A stretch of DNA of 25,648 nucleotides from an uncultured Dorea sp. (GTDB lineage Bacteria; Bacillota; Clostridia; Lachnospirales; Lachnospiraceae), in NCBI GenBank assembly GCA_910578495.1, contig CAJTRE010000034.1:1-25648 (forward strand), read 5' to 3'. Below are positions 1 through 7,912 of the stretch, piece after piece. Below the pieces are notes generated by a model, which ran no database searches, was not told the origin of the DNA, and worked only from the letters and a program-made list of their open reading frames with translations. The stretch's first letter is position 1. Each line of letters starts with the position of its first letter. Position numbers and translations under genes: made by a program.

Positions 1-20
1 TTTTTGATGATGTTCTTCAT
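1..20 (-). CDS. Start of a gene cut by the window edge (unknown product)
   Basis: On the minus strand an ATG at 20-18 is preceded by AAGGGG about 7 nt upstream, a reasonable ribosome binding site. Only six codons are visible (MKNIIK) before the window ends, so the product cannot be named. A Lys/Ile-rich start would fit a signal peptide or a cytoplasmic protein equally well. It would be the next gene downstream of ilvE on the same strand. The 73-nt gap to ilvE shows no convincing promoter or terminator. Confidence 0.35.
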
Positions 21-93
21 AATAGTTCCCCTTCTTGTATATGGAAAATTATTCTTGTTTATGAATTTCAGTGATTTTTTATGGCTGAACTAA

Positions 94-1119
94 TTAACAA
101 ATTCTGTGAATCCATCCTTCCGGTGCTTCTATGCGTCCCATCTGAATCCCTGTCAATGTATCATATAATTTCTTTGTAATGGGTCCCATCTCTTCCATTC
201 CACTTGGGAAACAGATTTCTTTTCCATGGTCTACTACTTTACCTACCGGTGAAATAACAGCCGCAGTTCCACAAAGACCACATTCTGCCATATCCTCAAG
301 CTCACTCAAATATACTTCTCTTTCCTCTACTTCCAGTCCGAGATATTCTTTCGCCACATACATCAGAGAACGTCTTGTAATCGATGGAAGGATTGTAGCG
401 GATTTTGGAGTGACCACTTTTTGATCCCTTGTCACAAAGATAAAGTTCGCCCCGCCAGTCTCTTCTACCTTCGTTCTTGTAGCAGCATCAAGATACATAT
501 TCTCATCATATCCCTGTGCGTGAGCATCCATACCCGCATACAAACTCATGGCATAGTTAAGTCCCGCCTTAACATGACCGGTTCCATGAGGTGCGGCCCG
601 GTCATAATCACACACCCTAAGCGTGATTGGCTTGGCGCCGCCTTTAAAATATGGACCAACCGGTGTCACAAACACACGAAACTGGTACTCGTCCGCCGGT
701 TTTACGCCAATTACTGCATTCGAACCGAACATATATGGACGGACATATAATGTTGCCCCCGAACCATACGGCGGAACATATTCAGCATTTGCCTCTACTA
801 CTTTGTGAACTGCTTCAATAAATTTATCTTCCGGGAATGAAGCCATACAGAGTCTCTTAGCTGTATTTGCCATTCTCTCAGCATTTAAGTCCGGGCGGAA
901 CATTACAATATGCCCATTCTCTGTAGTATATGCTTTTAATCCCTCAAAACAAGTCTGCGCATACTGAAGTACACAAGCACACTCATTTATCACAACGTTA
1001 GAATCGGAAGTAAGCTCTCCTTCATCCCAAGCTCCGTCTTTATAATGAGAGACGAACCGTTTCTCTGTCTCCATATAGCCAAAACCAAGATTCCCCCAGT
1101 CGATATTCTTCTTTTCCAT
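94..1119 (-). CDS. ilvE: Branched-chain amino acid aminotransferase
   Basis: PLP-dependent class IV aminotransferase of 341 aa. It carries out the last step of valine, leucine and isoleucine synthesis and the first step of their breakdown, exchanging amino groups between the 2-oxo acids and glutamate in the cytosol. The family pattern is clear: QTCFEGLKAY near residues 55-64, an Arg-rich RPDLNAERM stretch, the probable PLP lysine in GHVKAGLNYA (about K184), and a glycine-rich phosphate loop (ETGGANF). Length matches the roughly 340-aa bacterial BCAT family. An upstream in-frame ATG would add 12 residues, but the chosen ATG has GGAGGAG at ideal spacing and is followed by the typical MEKKNIDW start. 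The gene follows ilvN after about 100 nt and has its own promoter, so it can be expressed separately from ilvBN. Confidence 0.95.
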   Translation of the reverse strand: MEKKNIDWGNLGFGYMETEKRFVSHYKDGAWDEGELTSDSNVVINECACVLQYAQTCFEGLKAYTTENGHIVMFRPDLNAERMANTAKRLCMASFPEDKFIEAVHKVVEANAEYVPPYGSGATLYVRPYMFGSNAVIGVKPADEYQFRVFVTPVGPYFKGGAKPITLRVCDYDRAAPHGTGHVKAGLNYAMSLYAGMDAHAQGYDENMYLDAATRTKVEETGGANFIFVTRDQKVVTPKSATILPSITRRSLMYVAKEYLGLEVEEREVYLSELEDMAECGLCGTAAVISPVGKVVDHGKEICFPSGMEEMGPITKKLYDTLTGIQMGRIEAPEGWIHRIC

Positions 1120-1163
1120 GTCTGACTCCTCCATCCTTTCGTAACAGATTTTCATCTACATTC

Positions 1164-1192
1164 ATTATAATACCATCTTTTTGAAAATTCAA
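1164..1192 (-). promoter_or_regulatory. ilvE promoter with overlapping CodY-like box
   Basis: Reading the minus strand, TTGAAT (1192-1187) and TATAAT (1169-1164) are separated by exactly 17 nt, a strong sigma-A-type promoter about 45 nt upstream of the ilvE start. The 15-bp stretch at 1189-1175 (AATTTTCAAAAAGAT) matches the published low-GC Firmicutes CodY consensus AATTTTCWGAAAATT at 12 of 15 positions and overlaps the -35 box. CodY control of ilvE is inferred from this and from known CodY targets; no codY gene is in the window. Confidence 0.7.
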
Positions 1193-1217
1193 GAATGCAC
1201 TCGGTTTTTGCATAAAC

Positions 1218-1730
1218 TCATCTCTCCATCATACTGATAGACTCAATTCCAACGCTTCCGCCCCTTACAACCTCAATACTATGAAACTCTTCTTTCATCA
1301 GTTTGATCACTGCATCGTTCTTCGTCGCCGTCTGTACAAATTCCAGAAGCAGGCTGTCCTTTCCATAATCAATAACTTTCGCCTTGAAAGTCTCGGCAAT
1401 CTGGAATAATTCCACCTTATCTTCCGGTGTACATTTACGCACTTTGACATACAGAATTTCTTTCATTCGAACGAACACGTCAGTAAAATCAATCACTTTA
1501 ATGACTTCCACCATACGGTTGAGCTGCTTTTTTATCTGCTCGAATGTCTCATTATCACTGACTGTTGCAATGGTCATACGGGAAACCGTCGGATCTTCCG
1601 TTGTACCCACTGTCAGGCTGTCCATGTTATAAGATTTTCCGGAAAAAAGTCCGGATATTTTCGAAAGTACACCCACCTGATTTTCTACATAAAGAGAAAT
1701 CCATCTTTTTTTCATTCCATTTCCACTCAT
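1218..1730 (-). CDS. ilvN: Acetolactate synthase small (regulatory) subunit
   Basis: 170-aa regulatory subunit of acetohydroxyacid synthase. It binds the catalytic subunit IlvB and usually gives feedback inhibition by valine. The N-terminal ACT domain is evident (WISLYVENQVGVLSKISGLFSGKSYNMDSL, about residues 8-37), with the usual C-terminal ALS_ss_C region after residue 80. Three in-frame ATGs lie close together; the one at 1730 is chosen because AGGAG sits 8 nt upstream, whereas the ATG six bases earlier is only 2 nt from that site. The start lies 20 nt after the ilvB stop, so the two subunits are co-transcribed. Confidence 0.94.
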   Translation of the reverse strand: MSGNGMKKRWISLYVENQVGVLSKISGLFSGKSYNMDSLTVGTTEDPTVSRMTIATVSDNETFEQIKKQLNRMVEVIKVIDFTDVFVRMKEILYVKVRKCTPEDKVELFQIAETFKAKVIDYGKDSLLLEFVQTATKNDAVIKLMKEEFHSIEVVRGGSVGIESISMMER

Positions 1731-1750
1731 ATTCATTTCTCCTCCCTGCA

Positions 1751-3472
1751 TTAACAATCTAAAATCATATCTTCCAGAGTTCCGCCCGGCTGAATCATCG
1801 GATATACCAAATCCTCCGGATCAATATCAAACTCTAAGATGTATGGTGTCTTTTGACTCTTCATGGCCTCAAGAAACGCAGACTCAATCTCTTCTTTCTT
1901 AGAAATGTGAATGCCTTTTGCCCCATAACTCTCTGCCAGTTTCACAAAATCCGGCGTATAAGGAGGACATGAAACCTCCCCACATTTGCCACGGCAAGCT
2001 GCCCCAGAGTGCAGGCAGGTCATAGAATAGCGTTTTCCATAGAATAGTTTCTGCCACTGGCGTACCATGCCAAGATTATTATTATTAAAAATACAGGAAA
2101 TGATCGGAAGCTCTTCCAACACAGCCGTTGCAATCTCCTGAATATTCATCTGCATACCGCCGTCGCCGGAAATAGAAATTACAGGCTTATCCGGATTTCC
2201 AATCTTGGCGCCGATTGCTCCCGGAAGTCCATATCCCATGGTTCCAAGTCCACCGGACATAATGAGCTGCTTTTTCTCCGTTATCTCTGCAAACTGTGCG
2301 GTAAACATCTGATGCTGTCCCACATCCGTCACAATGATCGCTTCGTCAAACAGGCGGTTGATGGCATCTAACACATTCTGCGGAGTCATAATCGGTTTCT
2401 TCTTCATTACAAGAGGATGTTCCGTCTTCCATCCGTCAATCTTAGACAGCCAGTCTTTTGTATCACATGCCTCTACATATTCTATCATTTTCTCAAGCGC
2501 ACCTTTCGCATCAGCTACAATCGGAACATCTACCTGCACATTTTTAGAAATCGCCGCTGTATCAATATCAATATGTACAATCTGAGCCTTCGGCGCAAAA
2601 GAATGAAGCTTTCCGGTAATACGGTCGTTGAACCTTGTGCCAATAGAAAACAAAAGATCGCACTCGCTCACTGCCATGTTAGACGCATATGCTCCATGCA
2701 TGCCCACATTTCCAATATAGAGCGGATGATTTGTAGGGATTGCTCCCCTTCCCATAACGGTTGTGATAACCGGAACATTCGTTTTTTCTGCCACCTCTGT
2801 AAATTCTTTTCTGGCGCCGGAGATCATAATACCACCGCCAGCTAAGAATAACGGCCTTTTCGCCTTTTGAAGCATCTTAATGGAACGCTTCAACTGTCCC
2901 ACATGAACATGAGTATTCGGCTTATAGCCGCGAATATTGACCTCAGACGGGTACGACGCATCTCCAAGCTCTCCCATTACATCCTTAGGAAGATCGATAA
3001 GCACTGGTCCCGGACGCCCTGTTCTTGCAATATAGAAAGCTTCTTTGATGATTTTTCCCAAGTCTTCTCGATTTCTTACAGTCACACCGTATTTCGTAAT
3101 ACTTCTGGTGATTCCTACAATATCGACCTCCTGGAACGCATCGTTTCCAATGAGATGCCTTGCCACCTGTCCGGTAAAACATACAAGCGGAACACTGTCA
3201 TAATACGCAGTCGCAAGACCTGTCACCAGATTGGTAGCGCCCGGTCCACTGGTCACAAGACAAACGCCAACCTTTCCCGTCGTTCTCGCATAAGCGTCCG
3301 CTTCATGAACAAGCGCTACTTCCTGTCTTGGCAGAATCACCTTCGTATAATCCTGCTTATAGAGTTCGTCACTAATATCAATTGTACAGGCGCCCGGGTA
3401 ACCAAAGATTGTATCTACACCCTCCTCGCGGAGCGCTTTCACCAGTAACTTATTTCCACTGATCCTATTCAT
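1751..3472 (-). CDS. ilvB: Acetolactate synthase large (catalytic) subunit with Cys-rich insertion
   Basis: 573-aa thiamine diphosphate enzyme making 2-acetolactate from pyruvate (and 2-aceto-2-hydroxybutyrate with 2-oxobutyrate), the first common step of branched-chain amino acid synthesis. Visible motifs are the N-terminal GYPGACTIDISDEL with the catalytic Glu in RQEVALVHEADAYAR, the central FAD/DHAP-type domain, and the ThDP-binding GDGGMQMNIQEI...NNNNLGM. The start at 3472 has AGGAGG 8 nt upstream and gives the canonical MNRISGNKLLVKAL; a longer reading adds 18 unconserved residues. The ATG overlaps the stop of the upstream glycosyltransferase (ATGA), suggesting translational coupling. 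Unusual: after FYGKRYS, where textbook enzymes continue directly into PDFVKLAE, there is an insert with cysteines at 486, 493, 497 and 502. Confidence 0.96.
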   Translation of the reverse strand: MNRISGNKLLVKALREEGVDTIFGYPGACTIDISDELYKQDYTKVILPRQEVALVHEADAYARTTGKVGVCLVTSGPGATNLVTGLATAYYDSVPLVCFTGQVARHLIGNDAFQEVDIVGITRSITKYGVTVRNREDLGKIIKEAFYIARTGRPGPVLIDLPKDVMGELGDASYPSEVNIRGYKPNTHVHVGQLKRSIKMLQKAKRPLFLAGGGIMISGARKEFTEVAEKTNVPVITTVMGRGAIPTNHPLYIGNVGMHGAYASNMAVSECDLLFSIGTRFNDRITGKLHSFAPKAQIVHIDIDTAAISKNVQVDVPIVADAKGALEKMIEYVEACDTKDWLSKIDGWKTEHPLVMKKKPIMTPQNVLDAINRLFDEAIIVTDVGQHQMFTAQFAEITEKKQLIMSGGLGTMGYGLPGAIGAKIGNPDKPVISISGDGGMQMNIQEIATAVLEELPIISCIFNNNNLGMVRQWQKLFYGKRYSMTCLHSGAACRGKCGEVSCPPYTPDFVKLAESYGAKGIHISKKEEIESAFLEAMKSQKTPYILEFDIDPEDLVYPMIQPGGTLEDMILDC

Positions 3473-4695
3473 CTCAAAACCTCCTGCTCTTTTATTGTCA
3501 AAACCTTCCGGCTGATTCCTTTCCATGAAATCCGGCTGACATCCGCCGTTTTTGTCTCTTTCTGGAGAAGTGATTCTGCCAAAGCATCTGCCAGTCTTTC
3601 TTCAAATGCCGGAAGTTCTTCTGCCGCCGGCTCATCTGCATATTCCATCCGGGGCATACATACATACCGTATATCCGCTCCCGGCACAGTTTCTTCAAAC
3701 CACTCCTGGAGCCCCGGAAGATCTGTCATTATCACCCGGTCTCCACAGGCAAGCGCTTCAATGACCACCAGTGGAATCCCTTCATAAAATGACGGAAGTG
3801 TAAATATATCACACTGATTATATACTCTGGCAAGTTCCGGCTGGGTAAGTCTTCCCAAAAATTCCACTTCATAAGGACATTTTCCGGCAAGGCTTTGAAT
3901 TTCTTCGTACTCTTTTGGATTTCCTGTACTGCCTGCCAGATATAATGTGAGCTGTTCTTTTCCCGCCTCAGATTCTTCTCTTTCTGCCAGTAAACAAAGT
4001 GCACGAAGAAGGCTTTTAACACCTTTCTTCTGGGTAATCTTACCTGCAAAAACAATCTGCACTCCCTGTTTAGATCTTGATGTTTCTGTTGCACAGAATA
4101 TCTGACTGTTATACCCCATCCCAAGACGTGTCATGTTCTCCGGCTCTATACCATAAATATCTCTGACACCTTCCTCCTGCGCTCTTTGAGGCACAAAAAT
4201 ATGATCCAGTTTCCGAATATGCTCCCGGATAAATTCCCGCTCAAAATCCGTCTTTTGCATCTGGCGAAGATCCGTATTATGGCAGAACCCATAGATGGTA
4301 TGCTCTGGAAAACGTTCCCTTACAATAGCAGTCAGAAAATACAGATGATGACATAAAATCAATTCCGGTTGAAACTCTTCTACTGCCTGATCAATCACTT
4401 CGAGAAATCCCTCCCGGAACCGCCCTGTCATCTCCTGTGTCATATCACAGTATCTGGTGCTTTCATAAGGCATCTCATCGGACATACCGACAATCGGATA
4501 CGGAAGCTTCTCACTATCGAAATAAACGGGGTAAAATGATACCCCGTCCGGCATTTCAACCGTATCCTCTTTATATATTCCCGCCACAACCGCCTGTTTA
4601 TGACCATCTTCGGCATATTCTTTCACAAGTTCCGTCAAATACACACCGCTTCCGGTACTGTTCGGCTTCTGTGCCGTAATACTCAAGATTCGCAT
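3469..4695 (-). CDS. Glycosyltransferase, GT4-like (GT-B fold)
   Basis: 408-aa predicted cytosolic retaining glycosyltransferase. The C-terminal nucleotide-sugar domain is recognisable from IVFAGKITQKKGVKSLLRAL, the LAGS stretch, EFLGRLTQPELARVYNQCDIFTLPSFYEGIPLVVIEALACG, and the EX7E pair E305/E313 typical of GT4. The N-terminal half has the GSGVYLTELVKEYAEDGH acceptor-domain start and an HNTD motif. No signal peptide or membrane segment is seen, and donor and acceptor sugars cannot be read from the sequence. The ATG at 4695 has AGAGGA upstream and starts the typical MRILSIT beta strand; an upstream in-frame ATG would overlap folA. The gene lies 19 nt after folA and overlaps ilvB by 4 nt, an odd partner for folate and amino acid genes; no other cell-wall or polysaccharide gene is near. 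Confidence 0.85.
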   Translation of the reverse strand: MRILSITAQKPNSTGSGVYLTELVKEYAEDGHKQAVVAGIYKEDTVEMPDGVSFYPVYFDSEKLPYPIVGMSDEMPYESTRYCDMTQEMTGRFREGFLEVIDQAVEEFQPELILCHHLYFLTAIVRERFPEHTIYGFCHNTDLRQMQKTDFEREFIREHIRKLDHIFVPQRAQEEGVRDIYGIEPENMTRLGMGYNSQIFCATETSRSKQGVQIVFAGKITQKKGVKSLLRALCLLAEREESEAGKEQLTLYLAGSTGNPKEYEEIQSLAGKCPYEVEFLGRLTQPELARVYNQCDIFTLPSFYEGIPLVVIEALACGDRVIMTDLPGLQEWFEETVPGADIRYVCMPRMEYADEPAAEELPAFEERLADALAESLLQKETKTADVSRISWKGISRKVLTIKEQEVLR

Positions 4696-4714
4696 TCTAT
4701 CTATCCTCTTATCT

Positions 4715-5212
4715 TTAAAATGTAGCATTGTTTCTTTCATAAACGGTAAAATAATATTCCAGATCAAAGCATGTCTGCTCCTCGCTGATCTTTGTCATCT
4801 CCCAGTCTTCATCCTCATCCAGATTTGGGAAATAAGTATCCGCATCATACGCATGATCGATCTTTGTAATATACGCTGTATCACAGTACCTAAGCATAGC
4901 GCGGTAAATACTCTCGCCTCCGATGACAAATATTCCGCCATCGTATTTTTCTGCTTCTTCTATCGCCTCTTCCACACTGTGAACAATGACTGCGTCCTTC
5001 ACTTTATAATCTTTATTCTTTGTAATCACAATATTAACTCTGTTTTTAAGCGGCTGCCCCTGCGGAAAGCTTTCCAGTGTCTTTCGTCCCATGATCACAA
5101 CGCCTCCTTTCGTTGTCTCACGAAAGAATTTCATATCTGCCGGAATACTCCACATTAATTTATTATTTTTCCCAATAGCCCAGTTTTTGTCGACTGCAAC
5201 GATTAAGTTCAT
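4715..5212 (-). CDS. folA: Dihydrofolate reductase
   Basis: 165-aa NADPH-dependent reductase of dihydrofolate to tetrahydrofolate. Family motifs in order: MNLIVAVDKNWAIGKNNKLMWSIPADMKFFRETT with the substrate-binding acid at D26, GGVVIMGRKTLESFP (NADPH loop), NRVNIVITKN, and IFVIGGESIYRAML (cofactor glycines). Length is standard for bacterial chromosomal DHFR. AGGAGG lies 8 nt before the ATG. It follows thyA after 63 nt, the usual thyA-folA arrangement in which DHFR recycles the dihydrofolate made by thymidylate synthase. Confidence 0.97.
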   Translation of the reverse strand: MNLIVAVDKNWAIGKNNKLMWSIPADMKFFRETTKGGVVIMGRKTLESFPQGQPLKNRVNIVITKNKDYKVKDAVIVHSVEEAIEEAEKYDGGIFVIGGESIYRAMLRYCDTAYITKIDHAYDADTYFPNLDEDEDWEMTKISEEQTCFDLEYYFTVYERNNATF

Positions 5213-5275
5213 TTAAAAATCCTCCTAAAATATATGATGTGCTTACCTCAAGAGCTCCTCATCATCTTGCTTACG

Positions 5276-6124
5276 TTATATCGCTACCGGAATATCTCTG
5301 ATCTGTTCATGAGTTTCGTAGTCAATAAGTTTCACATCATCCTTTGTAAACTCATAGAAATCCTTCACTTCCGGATTCAGCCAGAATTTCGGAGCCGGAA
5401 GCGGTTCTCTCCCTATCAATTCCTCGATAAGCGGAATATGTCTGTCATAAATATGTGCGTCCGCAATTACATGTACAAACTCACCCACTTCCATATTACA
5501 CACCTGTGCCAGCATATGTAGAAGCACCGAATACTGACACACATTCCAGCTATTCGCCGCAAGCACATCATTCGAACGCTGGTTCAAAATACCATTTAAT
5601 GTAAGCTTCTCATGCCCCGGTTTCTTCGTAACATTAAATGTCATACTATATGCGCATGGATACAGATTCATCTCATGCAGATCCTGATGCACATAGATAT
5701 TAGTCATGATCCTGCGGCTGTATGGATTATTTTTAAGATCATAGATCACACGATCCACCTGATCGAACATTCCCTCATTATACTGGTGCTTTACCTTCAT
5801 CTGATAGCCGTAAGCCTTGCCGATCGATCCATCCTCATCCGCCCAACTATCCCAGATATGACTTCCCAGTTCGTTAATATTGTTGGATTTCTTCTGCCAG
5901 ATCCAGAGCAGCTCATCCGTACAGCTTTTAATTGCTGTTCTTCGAAGTGTCAGCGCCGGAAATTCTTTGGACAAATCATACCTGTTTACCACGCCAAACC
6001 GCTTAATAGTATACGCAGGCGTACCATCCTCCCATACCGGGCGAACCTTTTCTCCTCTTGTATCTGTTCCATTATCAATAATATCTCTGCACATATCGAT
6101 AAACACTTTATCTGCATAACTCAT
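5276..6124 (-). CDS. thyA: Thymidylate synthase
   Basis: 282-aa folate-dependent thymidylate synthase, converting dUMP to dTMP with methylene-THF as carbon donor. The catalytic cysteine is in NLYPCAYSMTF (C157), followed by NQRSND (dUMP phosphate and uracil contacts) and DAHIYDRHI. Cys is followed by Ala rather than the His of the E. coli enzyme, a known variation among ThyA proteins. The start has GGGAGGATGATATAA directly upstream. A TAAGAT hexamer and a T-rich -35 region lie 40-70 nt upstream but make only a weak promoter; transcription could instead continue from the DUF3793 gene 76 nt upstream. It heads the run thyA-folA-glycosyltransferase-ilvB-ilvN. Confidence 0.96.
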   Translation of the reverse strand: MSYADKVFIDMCRDIIDNGTDTRGEKVRPVWEDGTPAYTIKRFGVVNRYDLSKEFPALTLRRTAIKSCTDELLWIWQKKSNNINELGSHIWDSWADEDGSIGKAYGYQMKVKHQYNEGMFDQVDRVIYDLKNNPYSRRIMTNIYVHQDLHEMNLYPCAYSMTFNVTKKPGHEKLTLNGILNQRSNDVLAANSWNVCQYSVLLHMLAQVCNMEVGEFVHVIADAHIYDRHIPLIEELIGREPLPAPKFWLNPEVKDFYEFTKDDVKLIDYETHEQIRDIPVAI

Positions 6125-6200
6125 TTATATCATCCTCCCGCTTTACACGCACTTATGCAATTATCTTACCATGAATAGCCTGCAAAAAAAAGACATATCT

Positions 6201-6788
6201 TCATCTTGCGATTTCTCCAACAGACTTTCCCATCAGCCATTCATTAACCGCGCTCACTTTCGCCCAGTCATACATTCGGAATAAAAATCCTGCTTTCTTC
6301 GGATCATCATACACTTTCCAATACCCGGATAATGCCTCGTTCCTTCCCCGGCTCTTAATAAATCCTTTCACATCCGAAAGCGGATAATCCAGAAACACTC
6401 CTAATTCATGAGGAAATGCGCCCCCTCTTATCCTGTGCCTTTGAATTTTCCGGCTTAATCCGTCCAGCATACGTTCAAGACTTCCACGCTCATAACCAAA
6501 ATCTTTCAGAAATTCCAAAACATCCTGCTCGTTCAAATACCTTTCAAGTTCACTGCTTCGATAAAGCAGTACAAAACATTTCCCTTCTTCTTTCCCCAGA
6601 ATCCGGTAAGAAATTGCCGTCCCTTCCAGAATCTTTGGAAGTTCTTTTACATTTCCTGCCTCTGTCAAAAGTGCATTTGCACGCTTAACACCCTTTAATA
6701 ACGGTGCGCACTGTAAGACCAACTGACGTTTGAATTTCTCCGTCTCTTCCTTTGCGGCAAGTATATAGGATACCACTTGGACAGTCAT
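6201..6788 (-). CDS. DUF3793 family protein
   Basis: 195-aa cytosolic protein of unknown function. I recognise the DUF3793 pattern common in clostridia: a central GKEEGKCFVLLYR strand near residues 65-77, a helical middle, then FPHELGVFLDYPLSDVKGFIKSRG around 124-147 and a closing GYWKVYDDPKKA. No catalytic motif, signal peptide or membrane segment is seen. AGGTG precedes the ATG by 5 nt. In other clostridia such genes often sit near flavodoxin or metal/redox genes (recalled, not checked); here the neighbours are a MarR regulator and thyA. A run of eight T follows the stop codon but the hairpin before it is only about 4 bp, so termination is doubtful. Confidence 0.75.
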   Translation of the reverse strand: MTVQVVSYILAAKEETEKFKRQLVLQCAPLLKGVKRANALLTEAGNVKELPKILEGTAISYRILGKEEGKCFVLLYRSSELERYLNEQDVLEFLKDFGYERGSLERMLDGLSRKIQRHRIRGGAFPHELGVFLDYPLSDVKGFIKSRGRNEALSGYWKVYDDPKKAGFLFRMYDWAKVSAVNEWLMGKSVGEIAR

Positions 6789-6815
6789 CCTTTCACCTCA
6801 TCTCTACCTTCTTTT

Positions 6816-6833
6816 ACAGATAAGGTCTGTCAA
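6816..6833 (-). promoter_or_regulatory. Inverted repeat overlapping a TTGACA box upstream of the DUF3793 gene
   Basis: ACAGA-TAAGG-TCTGT (6816-6830) is a perfect 5+5 inverted repeat about 28 nt upstream of the DUF3793 start. It overlaps a consensus TTGACA on the minus strand (6833-6828). No good -10 box follows at 16-18 nt (AAGGTA at best), so this may be a fortuitous -35 or a regulated weak promoter. A dyad next to a marR gene could be a MarR operator; this is inference only. Confidence 0.3.
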
Positions 6834-6864
6834 TCCTCCGAAAATATACGTGTTTTATGTGTAA

Positions 6865-6894
6865 ATATAGCCAAGCCCTAAGGCTCAGCTATAT
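6865..6894 (-). terminator. Hairpin across the marR stop codon
   Basis: ATATAGC and GCTATAT form the outer stem and AGCC/GGCT the inner stem around a CTAA loop, 30 nt in all, with the marR TAG inside it. The sequence downstream on the minus strand (TTTACACATAAAA) is only weakly T-rich, so this is a possible weak terminator or mRNA 3' stabiliser rather than a clear intrinsic terminator. Confidence 0.4.
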
Positions 6895-7309
6895 TATAAA
6901 GTACCTTCTCTAACATTTTTTCAAGCGCCGCCGTCTCTTTCTTACTCATACCGATGGTCAGCATCTTATCCAGCTTTTTACGATTCATCTCCATGCGTTT
7001 TTGTATATCGTAGGCTTTCTCCGTCAAATAAATATTTTTGCAGCGTTTATCTTTATTACTTGGTACAGACAGAATAAACCCTTTCTCATCCAAACGTTTT
7101 AACAGCCCGGTCACCGTAGGATTTTTGAGATTTAACGCCCGTTCCACATCTCTCGGAGTAATCTCCTCCTGACTGCATGTAAACAGAAAATCCAGAACCT
7201 CGCACTGGGATGAGGTGATTCCAAGTGCACGCAGGCGGTTCGTGAACTCTTTTTCATATCCATTATTAATCTGCTTGATCAAAAATCCAATCGTCGTTCT
7301 TTGCCGCAT
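6878..7309 (-). CDS. MarR family transcriptional regulator
   Basis: 143-aa winged-helix repressor-type protein. The fold reads clearly: an N-terminal dimerisation helix (IGFLIKQINNGYEKEFTNRL), LGITSSQCEVLDFLF, the recognition helix region TPRDVERALNLKNPTVTGLLKRLDEKGFI, the wing with conserved basic DKRCKNIYLTEKA, and C-terminal dimerisation helices. GAGGG lies upstream of the ATG. The gene starts 30 nt after folT, so both should come from the riboswitch-controlled transcript. Ligand and targets are unknown; MarR proteins often bind palindromes in their own operon, and two candidate dyads lie nearby, at 6816-6830 and 8121-8144. Confidence 0.92.
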   Translation of the reverse strand: MRQRTTIGFLIKQINNGYEKEFTNRLRALGITSSQCEVLDFLFTCSQEEITPRDVERALNLKNPTVTGLLKRLDEKGFILSVPSNKDKRCKNIYLTEKAYDIQKRMEMNRKKLDKMLTIGMSKKETAALEKMLEKVLYNIAEP

Positions 7310-7339
7310 TAGAATCCCTCTTTTCCTCCATTACATTTG

Positions 7340-7906
7340 TTATAATCTGCCTATTTCCCCTTTCACAAGCGCAAACAGATTCACACGATTAAACACTTTG
7401 GAAACCGTATAAAACAACAGAATCTCAATCGGCAGCATAATCATCTGCTTCACAGCCCTCGCCGGGAAAAGTGCCATATAAGCGTTACCATATAATACCG
7501 ACATCCAGTATGTATTCAAAAGCAAATTAATGAATACGGTTACTAAGGAATTGGCAACAATGACTCTTTTTAAACTAAGCGACTTTTTATAGAGCACTAT
7601 GCCATAGATTACACTTGCCAGCATCGCACTGATTGTAAGCCCCGGAAAGAACGCTCCCATCGGCTTCAAAAAGAACGAAATAATATCAGCAAGACCTGCT
7701 ACCACGCAGCCAATGGATGGGCCAAGCAGCATAGCCGCCGTCTCCTTGGCAAGAAAATCGAATCCGATACGGATAGATTCCGTAAGCTGCAGCCGATAAA
7801 AGCCTAGCACAATGGCAATCGCAAGCAGCATGGCTGCCACCGCCATGTTCCTTACATCTTTAAGCTCACGAAAGGAGTCCACAAACAATGTCTTACATTT
7901 CTTCAT
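7340..7906 (-). CDS. folT: Folate ECF transporter substrate-binding (S) component
   Basis: 188-aa integral membrane protein, the folate-specific S-component that docks with the shared ECF module (EcfA, EcfA', EcfT, not in this window) to import folates. About six hydrophobic segments are visible. Family motifs include IRIGFDFLAKETAAMLLGPSIGCVVAGLADIISFF, the loop PMGAFFPGLTISAMLASVIYG and LLLNTYWMSVLYG. The start at 7906 follows a perfect AAGGAGG and begins MKKCKTLFVDSF; an upstream in-frame ATG adds 19 residues inside the leader. A THF riboswitch directly upstream is strong independent support for folate transport. marR follows after 30 nt. Confidence 0.94.
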   Translation of the reverse strand: MKKCKTLFVDSFRELKDVRNMAVAAMLLAIAIVLGFYRLQLTESIRIGFDFLAKETAAMLLGPSIGCVVAGLADIISFFLKPMGAFFPGLTISAMLASVIYGIVLYKKSLSLKRVIVANSLVTVFINLLLNTYWMSVLYGNAYMALFPARAVKQMIMLPIEILLFYTVSKVFNRVNLFALVKGEIGRL

Positions 7907-7912
7907 AAAAAA

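Noticed and set aside
2867..3448. Long plus-strand open frames opposite ilvB, relA, secDF and others
   Set aside because: They are antisense shadows of clearly conserved minus-strand genes, lack ribosome sites, and their translations show no family motifs.
5375..5382. ATTCAGCC inside thyA as a further repeat-end copy
   Set aside because: Only eight bases match, and they lie within conserved thyA coding sequence.
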